Source: Cryobacterium levicorallinum
Lineage (GTDB): Bacteria > Actinomycetota > Actinomycetes > Actinomycetales > Microbacteriaceae
Assembly (NCBI RefSeq): GCF_004402405.1
Contig: NZ_SOFE01000001.1
Coordinates: 87,370 to 151,369, forward strand
Direction: 5' to 3'
Length of the DNA: 64,000 nt
Positions within the stretch are counted from its first letter, which is position 1. Every line of letters begins with the position of its first letter. Made by a program: the position numbers and the translations under genes. The notes below the pieces were generated by a model that was given only the letters and a program-made list of their open reading frames with translations, searched no databases and was not told the origin of the DNA. Positions 17,053 through 25,076 of the stretch are shown in pieces.

Positions 17053-17427
17053 ATGAAGACCCTTCTCAACATCATCTGGCTCGTGCTGTCAGGCTTCTGG
17101 CTGTTTCTCGGCTACATTCTGGCAGCCGCAATCATGTGCATTCTCATCGTGACGATCCCCTGGGGAATCGCCGCGGCACGCATCGGCGTCTACGCGCTCT
17201 GGCCGTTCGGCAAGACCGTGGTCGACGCCCCGGGCGCCGGAGCCGCGTCACTGTTCGGCAATGTCGTCTGGGTGATTCTGGCCGGCTGGTGGATCGCCCT
17301 CGAGCACCTGCTCTCGGGCATCGCCCTCTGCGTGACGATCATCGGCATCCCGTTCGGCATCGCCAACTTCAAGCTGATTCCGGTCGCGCTCACGCCGCTC
17401 GGCAAGCAGATCGTCGACACGCCCTAA
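17053..17427 (+). CDS. YccF domain membrane protein
   Basis: The 124-residue protein consists of two tandem YccF units, each a hydrophobic hairpin ending in a conserved glycine/proline turn: CILIVTIPWGIAAARIGVYA with LWPFGKTVVD, and CVTIIGIPFGIANFKLIPVA with LTPLGKQIVD. YccF proteins are widely conserved inner-membrane components of unknown function. The ATG at 17053 is the natural start. The open frame extends back to 16942 only by chance. It is divergent from the DUF2256/DUF3253 gene, and its upstream region overlaps that gene's promoter. Confidence 0.9.
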   Translation: MKTLLNIIWLVLSGFWLFLGYILAAAIMCILIVTIPWGIAAARIGVYALWPFGKTVVDAPGAGAASLFGNVVWVILAGWWIALEHLLSGIALCVTIIGIPFGIANFKLIPVALTPLGKQIVDTP

Positions 17428-17487
17428 CAAAGCGGATGCCGCCTGCTCCGTCGCCAAATCACGCCGGAGCCGGCGAACAACCGGAAG

Positions 17488-18714
17488 TCAGAGCAGAGGG
17501 AACGCCCCCGCCAGCCGGGCCAGGGCGGCCTCTCCCACGATCGGAATTCCGTAGTCGCGGGCCTTGCGCGCCTTGCCCGAGAGCGAGTCCGGGTCGGCGG
17601 CCACGAGCAGCGTCACCTTTTTGGTCACCGCACTTTTCGGCGCGAAGCCGCGGGCCAGCAACTCCGACTCCCAGTCGCTGCGGGGTCGGGTCATCTCGCC
17701 GGTCAGTACCACGAGGTCGCCGAGGTGCAGTTCGAAGTGTGTACTCGTCACGGTGACGACTGCCGTTTCCGGCTGGTCGAGTGCGGCGTCAAGGGCATCC
17801 GCTGAGATGTCGAGCAGGTTGGCGACGTCGACGAGGTCGGCCATCTCATCCGTTGTGAGCACGCCGTCGGCCCAGGCGATGCGGGCGAGCGCGGCGAAAT
17901 ACTCCCCGTGCAGCAGCTCGCACCGGTGGCGGCTGAGGCCGAGCTCCTCGGCGAGCTGTACGAGCGCCTGCGCTTCGTGGGCGGAGAGCTTTCGGTCCAG
18001 CAGGCAGCGATCGAGCAGGGCGAGGTAGTCCTGGTGTTCGGCCGGCCCGGTGATCTCGGGCAGCCGCACACTGATGCGTTCCAGAAAAGCGGATGCCGTC
18101 TGCTCTGTCGCGAAATCCGGCCGCGGGTACCACGGGCGCTCCGGCAACGACAGGGTCGGCCAGCGGTAGGCGGCGGCACGGTCGAGGGCGTCGGCCCACA
18201 GGATCGGATCGGCGGCACCGGTGATGTAGTGGCTGAGCAGTTGGGCGGTGGCGCAGGTATCAACCGAGGCTCGGTGGGCACCGGTGAGATCGATGTCGTA
18301 GGAGGCGCAGCAGTCGGCGAGCGACCGGCCGGTGCCGGGTAGAAAGTCGCGGGCGAGCTGCATAGTGCACAGGCTGATCACCGGTTCGAAAATCGGGTAG
18401 CCGGCGCGGGCGAGTTCGGCGAGTAAAAAGCGGGTGTCGAACGCGGCGTTGTGGGCCACAATGACGCGGCCGTCCAGCAGCGCCACGAGCTGTGGGGCAA
18501 TCTCGACGAAGCTGGGCGCATTCATGACATCGGCGGCGCGCACGCGGTGAATATCCTGACGACCGAGGTCCCGCCCGGGGTTAATGAGCGTCTCCCACTG
18601 CCCTTCGATCTGTCCGTCAGCGCTGACATGCGCGACGGCGACCTCGATGGCGCGGTCTTGGCCACCCGCGAAGAGTCCGGTGGTCTCGAAGTCGATGACG
18701 GCGAAACCGGGCAT
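17488..18714 (-). CDS. DEDDh exonuclease with TerB-like and BRCT domains
   Basis: The 408-residue protein has an N-terminal DNA polymerase III epsilon-type 3'-5' exonuclease: VIDFETTGL (DE), IVAHNAAFDTRFLLAEL (D), and GAHRASVDTCATAQLL (H, D). A middle helical region around residues 230-300 (LSAHEAQALVQLAEELGLSR and ARIAWADGVLTTDEMADLV) resembles a TerB/tellurite-resistance fold. The C-terminal BRCT domain (HLGDLVVLTGEMTRPRSDWE and AKSVTKKVTLLVAADPDS-like sequence) follows. The start at 18714 is preceded by AGGAGTACC. The upstream 198 bases of open frame are not conserved. It likely acts in DNA repair processing. Confidence 0.9.
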   Translation of the reverse strand: MPGFAVIDFETTGLFAGGQDRAIEVAVAHVSADGQIEGQWETLINPGRDLGRQDIHRVRAADVMNAPSFVEIAPQLVALLDGRVIVAHNAAFDTRFLLAELARAGYPIFEPVISLCTMQLARDFLPGTGRSLADCCASYDIDLTGAHRASVDTCATAQLLSHYITGAADPILWADALDRAAAYRWPTLSLPERPWYPRPDFATEQTASAFLERISVRLPEITGPAEHQDYLALLDRCLLDRKLSAHEAQALVQLAEELGLSRHRCELLHGEYFAALARIAWADGVLTTDEMADLVDVANLLDISADALDAALDQPETAVVTVTSTHFELHLGDLVVLTGEMTRPRSDWESELLARGFAPKSAVTKKVTLLVAADPDSLSGKARKARDYGIPIVGEAALARLAGAFPLL

Positions 18715-18905
18715 GGTACTCCTGAGCTGAGGGTGGTGGTCCCTTTGACTGTACCGAGGGGGTAGACGCCGGCGGCGCCCACGGATGCGGGGTGTCAGCG
18801 GAACGAATTCTAACCAGCCATCTTGCCCGACGCGGTATTGCTGCTTATACGCCGCCACGCCATACTGACAACACGCGAAAATACATCCAGAATGGCGAGT
18901 ACATA

Positions 18906-19154
18906 ATGGCACGAATTCGTTCGATAAACATCGGAACGCAAAACGTCAGGATTCATCCGACAGAAGTAGATTGTCTTCTGCAGGTCGTCGACAGCCCGGT
19001 CGGAACCAGATTCTTGCAACTCTCAACATTTGGTTCTGACTTCCGGGAATCTCTGCCGAAGACCAGCCAAACTCTCCAGTTTGACGAACAATCTGCTGCA
19101 ATCATGATTCGTGAGATGCGCCGTTGCTTCCCGCAAATTGACCGTATTGGGTAA
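18906..19154 (+). CDS. Small conserved protein (82 aa) at edge of defence island
   Basis: The 82-residue protein has NVRIHPTEVDCLLQVV, RFLQLSTFGSDFRESLPKTS and LQFDEQSAAIMIREMRRCFP. The pattern 'LSTFGS-DxR-S-PK-SQ-LQ, AA, FP' recalls small proteins that recur near restriction and abortive-infection genes. I cannot name the family or its function. It has no membrane segment or cysteine pair. Codon use is less GC-biased than the exonuclease gene to its left, so it marks the left edge of the acquired region. Confidence 0.5.
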   Translation: MARIRSINIGTQNVRIHPTEVDCLLQVVDSPVGTRFLQLSTFGSDFRESLPKTSQTLQFDEQSAAIMIREMRRCFPQIDRIG

Positions 19155-19721
19155 CCAGCACGCGCCGCCGATACCATCCGTCGAAGTTTCGACCTAATTT
19201 ACTCGCAGGACGGCGAGCCATTCCGAGAATGTATAGCGCTTGAACAATCAGTTCGACCGCATTTGATGCTCGTGCTCCATGCAACCGATTAGTGATCCCC
19301 TATTCGCCAGCGACTTTCAGGCACTATTGGCTCTAGAGCACCTCCGCGGCACAGCCTTGGTCTTCCGAAACCTGACGCACTACATAGCCCGCTCGCTCCT
19401 CGAAGCTGGTGGATTCCGACTCCAACTACGCCCCTAATTGCGAAGACCATCTCTAGAGCCGAAACGTACTGAATTTTAGCGTGGACCCATCGACAATAAT
19501 TTAAAGCCAACTCGATACACTCGTGGTGCATGCGATATTTCACCGAGAATCTGACCCGCGTCGACAGCGTCGATCGCAGCCTAGCTCGCGATGGCCGTTA
19601 CGGGGACAGTACGATCTCTGATTTCTAATGAACTACACGAGCCCATCAAGGTTTTACCAATCAGACTGAAGGGTTCTGAGAACAGGAGCGGAAGCGCGGC
19701 CTGGTCCGCTAGCCTGCGTAT
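19155..19721. other. Gene-free 567-bp gap in defence island
   Basis: No convincing gene is visible. A 32-codon frame at 19530-19628 (ATG, peptide RVDSVDRSLARDGRYGDS) has reasonable composition but no recognisable family or ribosome binding site. CTCTAGAG occurs at both about 19332 and about 19453. The stretch is distinctly lower in GC than the flanks and contains the AIPR promoter. Confidence 0.4.
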
Positions 19722-21518
19722 ATGACTTTAAACGCAACGCAAGAAATCGTTGAGTTCCACTTTGATCAGTTTCACAAGACCCATTTTCCGAAATTTACGC
19801 GGGGGGATGCATTCACCCAGTTCTGCGCGCGACTTGCGCTTAAGCCATTTAAACTTGGTGAGGACAGCATCCAAAGCGGAATCGTCGACGGGAAGTATGA
19901 CGGAGGAATCGATTCCTTTCACATCGTCGTGAACAAAACCGGGACCGTCACTTCCGACACACGAGGGCTATCTACCGCAACCGCGCCAAAGGGGCTTCAG
20001 TCGGGCGTACCATTCGATGTAATAATAACCCAGGCAAAGTCGGGTGAGGTGTGGGACCAGGACGCACTCTGGAAATTGCAAGAGACAATTGGGACTCTCC
20101 TCGACCCAAGACAATCGTTGATCGATTTGCGCTCTATCCCATTAAACGATGCAGTTGTGAATCAAATGGGCGCATTGCGCAGGTTTGAAAAAAAGCTTGT
20201 ATCTCTTAATCCGATTCGAAGTTTTCACGTGTATTTAATGGCTAACGCCGCTGAAGGGGCAATTCATAAGCACCTGCAGAGCACTCAGAAAGCACTCGAA
20301 AAATCCGTTCGCTCCCTATTACCGCACAACACTGACGTTCAGATTCGCCTAATTGGGGCGGAGGGCCTCGATGAGCTGATTCGTGCAGAGGCGGACTTCG
20401 ATGGGCTGATGACCTTCTCGAAACCGCCGATTAGGGAGCAACGAGGCAAGAGCCAGGCGTTCCTTGGCCTGGTTACTGTTAAACAGTATTTGGATTTTCT
20501 TCGAAGAGGTAAGACTAACGTCCTAAGGGACGAATTTTTCAGCGTCAATGTTCGAGATTTTGCGGGTTCTTCGACTGGCGTGAACTCTGCGATACGAAAT
20601 ACTCTCTCAAAAGACTCCGACACTGCATTCTGGTGGATGAATAATGGCATAACTATTATATCAGACAGTGCGACTGAACCCACGAATGATAGCTGGCTAC
20701 TTAAGAACCCGCAGATTGTAAACGGACTTCAGACAAGTCACGTTATTCACGAATCGGATCTCGACAAAGTGCTAACGAAAAAACGGCTTCTTGAAACGAT
20801 TCTCATTCGGATAATTACAGAGAAAGACCCGTCGATTCGGGAGTCGATCATTACGGGAACGAACAACCAAACAAGTGTAGGTTCTCTCCAACTGTACGCC
20901 AATGAGCCGACACAGATCCGTCTCGAGACTTATCTTCTTTCCAAGGGTTGGTACTACGAACGCCGCCGTTGGCAGTATAGGAATACTGGTACAACGGTTT
21001 CAAGAATTCGGAATATATCTGAACTTGCCCAAGCGATTATGGCCGTTCATTTGTTGAGGCCTGACACCGCTCGCGCCCGCCCAGGAGCCCTACTAGGAAA
21101 GACGGCCGGATATGCGAGCGTCTTTAGTGAGTCCGCACCAGAGGGGCTTTACAGTAAGTCACTCGACCTCATGGAGGCGGTCGAATCATACCTGAGAACG
21201 GAAAATGCCCAGGCAATCTCCCCTGACTATTCAAACGACAGATTCTACATTGCCAGCGGTTTCATCGTGCGCAGCCTAGGCCTAAAGAACCTGGAGAATT
21301 ATTCCGGTTGGCTAAGCGTGAACAACATTCGAACCGCGCCCAGCATAGATGAGCTGACCGAAGTACACGAGGTTCTCTACGAAGCAGTTGGGCCTGTAAA
21401 AGATGTCAAATCAAAGGACAGCCTGTTTAAGGGCAGTCTCCTGAAAGAGGTATTTTTTAAGAAATTGGTCGCCAAGAACAACCAGGGGAAAATGATTGTT
21501 GGAGATACAAGTTGCTGA
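19722..21518 (+). CDS. AIPR family (abortive infection) protein
   Basis: The 598-residue protein has the AIPR (PF10592) core: FWWMNNGITIISDSATEP near residue 303, then KNPQIVNGLQTSHVIHES near 328, preceded by NSAIRNTLSKDSDTAF. The N-terminal 110 residues look like a PD-(D/E)xK nuclease: KYDGGIDSFHIVV (Asp) followed by VIITQAKSGEVW (Gln-x-Lys). AIPR proteins are phage-induced abortive-infection effectors often found beside DNA methylases, as here. Its GC content is low and A/T-ending codons are common compared with neighbours, supporting recent acquisition. It is convergent with the DUF4928/Dcm pair. It is intact over the family's usual length. Confidence 0.85.
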   Translation: MTLNATQEIVEFHFDQFHKTHFPKFTRGDAFTQFCARLALKPFKLGEDSIQSGIVDGKYDGGIDSFHIVVNKTGTVTSDTRGLSTATAPKGLQSGVPFDVIITQAKSGEVWDQDALWKLQETIGTLLDPRQSLIDLRSIPLNDAVVNQMGALRRFEKKLVSLNPIRSFHVYLMANAAEGAIHKHLQSTQKALEKSVRSLLPHNTDVQIRLIGAEGLDELIRAEADFDGLMTFSKPPIREQRGKSQAFLGLVTVKQYLDFLRRGKTNVLRDEFFSVNVRDFAGSSTGVNSAIRNTLSKDSDTAFWWMNNGITIISDSATEPTNDSWLLKNPQIVNGLQTSHVIHESDLDKVLTKKRLLETILIRIITEKDPSIRESIITGTNNQTSVGSLQLYANEPTQIRLETYLLSKGWYYERRRWQYRNTGTTVSRIRNISELAQAIMAVHLLRPDTARARPGALLGKTAGYASVFSESAPEGLYSKSLDLMEAVESYLRTENAQAISPDYSNDRFYIASGFIVRSLGLKNLENYSGWLSVNNIRTAPSIDELTEVHEVLYEAVGPVKDVKSKDSLFKGSLLKEVFFKKLVAKNNQGKMIVGDTSC

Positions 21519-21710
21519 CCGCGATTATGAGCGACGCATCCACCGATCGATACACACACGTGTACATTTAGTCGATTCATGAACAACCTCATGATCCTCA
21601 AATCTATTGAGGGAATACGCTTCTCTAACTGCTGAAACCCCGAAGTAGAGTTTCGTCATCGATCCCGCATACATTTTTACTGAAAGCTTGCTAGTACATT
21701 TGAGTCGCAA

Positions 21711-22703
21711 TCAAAGATTTGCCGGGATCTCAATCTGCAGTGAAGGATCGGGTTCCACGTTCCGAACCCGATCATTGTAGGTCTCCAGAAGGACTTTGAG
21801 GCCAGACTTCACTTCATCGGCTCTGAACAGCGCCATCTCCTCAATGTTCATTCCTACAAAAGACTCGATAGAGATTACTTGCACGCGTTCTCCAATTGCA
21901 GCGTTCTCGGCGAGTTGACGAGCGGCTACGACTCGCGTTTCGGGAACAATGACGAGCGGTCGAAAACCATTGGAAAGGTTCGCTCTACACCGCGACGACA
22001 TCAATCGCTCGCTTGGGCTCATCGTAACGTGGATAGCAGCATCACCGACTCTGAAATCGCCCGGTCTTGATGTCTGCTGATCGGCTGTAGTGTATCCGTC
22101 ATTCCCAATCAAGGCGTCGGGAAATCGCAGGGCTAACTGGGCACCGACGAGGTGTTGAGCAACAGCTCCGGCCGAATTCCCACCTCTAAGAATGGCAGCC
22201 TCAAGGACCGCGGAGATCGCAGCACTGGCCGGTAATCGCGGGTCGATCTCGGCGACTATTCGTTTCCTATCCAGATAATCTACCTGGATTCGTTTGACGA
22301 AAGATTCCTGGATGGACAACGCAACTCGCTCTTTCTCCGCTTCTACCAATCCTCCGAAACCGGCTGCCGAAACGTTTTCGTTCAAAATGTGCACGAGTTC
22401 GAGCGCTAACTCTCTGCTGCCACGAGAAGTACGGCCTCCTTCCGACGTAAATGGTCGTGACTCCCCGAATTGAATTAGCAGTTTAGAAATTGCGGCACCA
22501 CTCAGCCCTCTGACTTGCGACTTCGTGACGCAATCTTCATTGCGAAGCGGAAAGTCGATTTGCATTTGCTTCGCTAGAATCAATCCGACAGTCATTACAT
22601 TGGTGTGAATGATCCCCGTGCTGGGGAGTCGTTTTGACTCCAACCACCAATTCAATGCTGGCAGTACTTGTGCAAGAACTACCTCGGCTGGGCTTTCAAG
22701 CAT
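21711..22703 (-). CDS. DUF4928 putative restriction endonuclease partner of Dcm
   Basis: The 330-residue protein is transcribed immediately downstream of the cytosine methylase, with an 8-bp overlap. This suggests translational coupling. The sequence GDFRVGDAAIHVTMSPSE around residue 217, followed by RANLSNGFRPLVIVP, is the characteristic stretch of the DUF4928 family that accompanies Dcm methylases in type II restriction systems. It may be a diverged PD-(D/E)xK-like active site, with Asp in GDF and His/Thr in place of ExK. The N-terminal half (NWWLESKRLPSTGIIHTNVM) is helical. Endonuclease role is inferred from context. Confidence 0.7.
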   Translation of the reverse strand: MLESPAEVVLAQVLPALNWWLESKRLPSTGIIHTNVMTVGLILAKQMQIDFPLRNEDCVTKSQVRGLSGAAISKLLIQFGESRPFTSEGGRTSRGSRELALELVHILNENVSAAGFGGLVEAEKERVALSIQESFVKRIQVDYLDRKRIVAEIDPRLPASAAISAVLEAAILRGGNSAGAVAQHLVGAQLALRFPDALIGNDGYTTADQQTSRPGDFRVGDAAIHVTMSPSERLMSSRCRANLSNGFRPLVIVPETRVVAARQLAENAAIGERVQVISIESFVGMNIEEMALFRADEVKSGLKVLLETYNDRVRNVEPDPSLQIEIPANL

Positions 22704-23841
22704 TGCTCACCACGAGGTCCCTAGCTGATCCCAGCGCGCGGGTCTCTGCCATGAGTGGTTGTAAGTAGTGCTCGGCTAACCATGCAACAACCGGAACGCA
22801 AACGCCGTCACCGAACCCAAACAGGGCCTGATTCACGCGTAAACCTTCGAGGGCATAGTCTCCGGCTCCCATCAGACGGGCATATTCGCGGGCTGTCATC
22901 CAACGGACTTGAGCCTTCCCGTCGCCGACCATCACAACCGCCTGCTTCGAGGACCCTCCGCGGGCGGTGCGCAAGCATCCGGAGATGTCGTCTGCCCGGA
23001 TTTCCCAAGTCGCGACACCCTTCCGGGTGCGACGATAGGCGGTTCGGTACATGACCCGCGGATCCCCCTTTAACGTGTTCAAGCGCGATGCCTGCAGCGG
23101 AGACAAAGACTCCAAGAATCGCTCACGGCGTTGGTCGTCCCACCATCGCGCATCCCCGCTGTCAAATTGCTCAACAATTTCACCAAATCCCCCCGTCATG
23201 GGTGCCGGGGGTTTGGGGAGAGCCGCTTGATGAGTGCGCAAGCTTTCGTCGTCGAATATTCCTTGGAGCCAGGCCGGTCGGAGCTCGTCTACGCTGCGAT
23301 TTTGGCTTTCCGGGGCACTGAGCGAACCAACCATGAACAATCGCGGCCGAGACTGAGGCACGAACCGCCGGGCATCGAGCGTGACCACGTCGACCGAGTA
23401 ACCGAGGTCGTTCAATTCCTGTACTGCGGCAGCCAAGTCCCGTCCACCGTGACTCGTTGCGAGACCGTTGACGTTCTCGAGTACAACCACTGGGGGCCGC
23501 GTCTCGCCCATTTCTCGGATGATTCGCGTGAAATGCCAAAACGTTCCAGAAGAAGCGCCGGCAAGGCCAGCCCGCCCCCCGGCCAAAGATAGATCGGTGC
23601 ACGGGAACGATGCCCAGGCGAGTTCTACTTCCCCTGGTATTTCCTGTGGGGTAATTTCCGCAACGTCAGCCAAGCGAAACTCGTGTTCAGGGGTCGCTTC
23701 AAAGTTCGCTTCGTACATTTCCTTCTTGCTCGGCTCGATGTCATTGGACCAAATGACGTTAAACCCGGCTTGCTCCAGGCCTAATCTTGCGAGGCCAATT
23801 CCGGCGAAGAACTCTGCAACTTTTGGGCTTTGATGTGTCAC
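22696..23841 (-). CDS. DNA (cytosine-5) methyltransferase
   Basis: The 381-residue protein has the ordered 5mC methylase motifs. They are I (AEFFAGIGLARLGLEQAG, residues 9-26), IV (ASFPCTDLS with the catalytic Pro-Cys at 80-81), VI (LENVNG, 121-126), VIII (QSRPRLFM, about 163-170), and IX/X near the C-terminus (NQALFGFGDGVCVPVVAWLA). The target-recognition region lies between about residues 185 and 310. GTG 23841 starts just before motif I. The open frame reaches 23934 but that leader is not family-like. It forms a type II restriction-modification operon with the DUF4928 gene. Confidence 0.9.
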   Translation of the reverse strand: MTHQSPKVAEFFAGIGLARLGLEQAGFNVIWSNDIEPSKKEMYEANFEATPEHEFRLADVAEITPQEIPGEVELAWASFPCTDLSLAGGRAGLAGASSGTFWHFTRIIREMGETRPPVVVLENVNGLATSHGGRDLAAAVQELNDLGYSVDVVTLDARRFVPQSRPRLFMVGSLSAPESQNRSVDELRPAWLQGIFDDESLRTHQAALPKPPAPMTGGFGEIVEQFDSGDARWWDDQRRERFLESLSPLQASRLNTLKGDPRVMYRTAYRRTRKGVATWEIRADDISGCLRTARGGSSKQAVVMVGDGKAQVRWMTAREYARLMGAGDYALEGLRVNQALFGFGDGVCVPVVAWLAEHYLQPLMAETRALGSARDLVVSNA

Positions 23842-24044
23842 CCCTGCACCTGATTCCTTTGGAATATCGATCGTATCTCTCAGACTACCGGAGTGATTCT
23901 GAGCGGAAAGCGGGCAGCACTGGAGTCCAGGCAACGCGCACTAAATCAGCCTACGTCCACCGGCTGACATCGGCTCTCGCGGCCGGGTTCACACCGCAAA
24001 TCACTCAAAATTCGCTCTTGACATTGGCCAGGAGCTCGAAGGGT

Positions 24045-24350
24045 TCATCGAAGCGGGTCGGCACCAGAACTACCCGGTTCCAGGTTCACCGCCCGAACCT
24101 TTCGAGTTTGCCTGACCTTGATGCCTTCATACGTGTGGGTCAGGAGCGCGATCAACGGTTGCACTGTGCATTGCCGATGTAGATAGGAGTTGATTCTCGG
24201 TCCTGTACAGACCCACACGTAAAGCTTCAGCGCTGCCACTTCGGTCGAATTGAACGGTCTCGCCATCGGGTCGACTCTCCACGTATTCATCCGATAATCC
24301 CCAGCCGTCATTCCAATAAAAAATCGAAAATTCGACATGGGTTGCGCCAT
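24045..24350 (-). CDS. Doubtful 101-aa ORF
   Basis: An ATG three bases after the stop of the small membrane ORF opens a 101-codon frame with AGDYRMNTWRVDPMARPF and PLIALLTHTYEGIKVRQTRK. A second overlapping frame (stop at 24127) reads HVEFSIFYWNDGWGLSDEYV, which also looks protein-like. I cannot decide between the two, or whether either is expressed. The pair may be one gene broken by a frameshift. No family is recognised. Confidence 0.25.
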   Translation of the reverse strand: MAQPMSNFRFFIGMTAGDYRMNTWRVDPMARPFNSTEVAALKLYVWVCTGPRINSYLHRQCTVQPLIALLTHTYEGIKVRQTRKVRAVNLEPGSSGADPLR

Positions 24351-24353
24351 GAA

Positions 24354-24512
24354 TCAGAGACCGGCGATGACACCTTCGAGAACCTTTGCGACGAGGGGCA
24401 GGCCCACGAATATCCCCAGGACAGCCGCGGTCGTAAAAGTCAGGCACGTTCGGACGATGCGGCGTGTGTGCGCCGTTCGCACGTTGACGTCGAGGTTAGT
24501 AACTTTTGCCAT
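24354..24512 (-). CDS. Possible 52-aa single-span membrane protein
   Basis: ATG at 24512 opens 52 codons: a basic, hydrophilic N-terminus (AKVTNLDVNVRTAHTRRIVR) followed by one clean membrane segment (CLTFTTAAVLGIFVGLPLVA). It ends KVLEGVIAGL. The arrangement is typical of small membrane peptides and follows the positive-inside rule. No ribosome binding site is evident, so translation may be leaderless or absent. Its location between a restriction system and a decayed nuclease hints at a defence-island accessory, but the function is unknown. Confidence 0.4.
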   Translation of the reverse strand: MAKVTNLDVNVRTAHTRRIVRTCLTFTTAAVLGIFVGLPLVAKVLEGVIAGL

Positions 24513-24663
24513 TAGGTTTAAAGGGGCAGGCGAGGTGAGAGTTGGCTAAGTCGCCGGTGCCTCGACGATCGCCGCCAGCTCGACCAGATTGGATTCGCCC
24601 AGAGCTACCGGCCGTTTCAGAAGCCACCGGCGCAAATTGACGGCATCCAGAACAATAACGCTA

Positions 24664-24890
24664 TCAGGCCTTCGTGATCTGCCCGGGGCTGACCAGCGCG
24701 ATCAGGTCCTGCGCGGGCGGGTGCTGCGGCATCCGCTCTTGAAGTATTTTGGTGACGCGCGTGGCCTCGAATTTGGAGTTTCCAGGTAGGGCTGCTTTTG
24801 GCCGTTGATCAGGAACGCCCGTTCGTTGATCCAGATCTTCGCTCCAGGGAAGGGCCAACGCCCGCGCCAGGGATCTCGCTGCTGGAGATA
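24664..24890 (-). pseudogene. Frameshifted C-terminal remnant of NERD-domain nuclease
   Basis: Reading two minus-strand frames in succession gives QQRDPWRGRWPFPGAKIWIN then ERAFLINGQKQPYLETPN. After a frameshift near 24775 come SKFEATRVTKILQERMPQHP and PAQDLIALVSPGQITKA, ending in TGA at 24664. The 'v.vnGqkqPYL....EA.R...iL' pattern is that of the NERD (nuclease-related) domain C-terminal half. No single frame covers it and the N-terminal nuclease part is missing. It is therefore a dead remnant of a defence or plasmid-associated nuclease. Confidence 0.5.
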
Positions 24891-24912
24891 CGCAGGTGGA
24901 GCGCCGCCAGCA

Positions 24913-24996
24913 GGTGTGGGCCGTCCAGGTGGGAGAGCGAGGTGTGGGCCGTCGAGGTAGGAGAGCCGGGTGTGGGCCATCGAGGTGGGAAAGCGT
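24913..24996. repeat. 28-bp tandem direct repeat, three copies
   Basis: Three exactly adjacent 28-bp units start at 24913, 24941 and 24969, each beginning GGTGTGGGCC and continuing RTCSAGGTRGGARAG. Units differ at only a few positions. The unit length is not a multiple of three, so it is not a simple protein repeat, although each copy read in its own frame gives VWAVEVGE-like sequence. It lies between the NERD remnant and the DUF6361 operon, about 80 bases before that operon's start codon. Confidence 0.85.
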
Positions 24997-25076
24997 ATGA
25001 ACTCCCGAGGGCCCGAACGAGCTTCCGTCGACGCGTAGTCTGACGTTATGCATTGCCGTGGTCACAGGGGGAAGTA

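Noticed and set aside
24913..24996. 28-bp repeats as a CRISPR array
   Set aside because: Units are directly adjacent with no spacers, and there are no cas genes.
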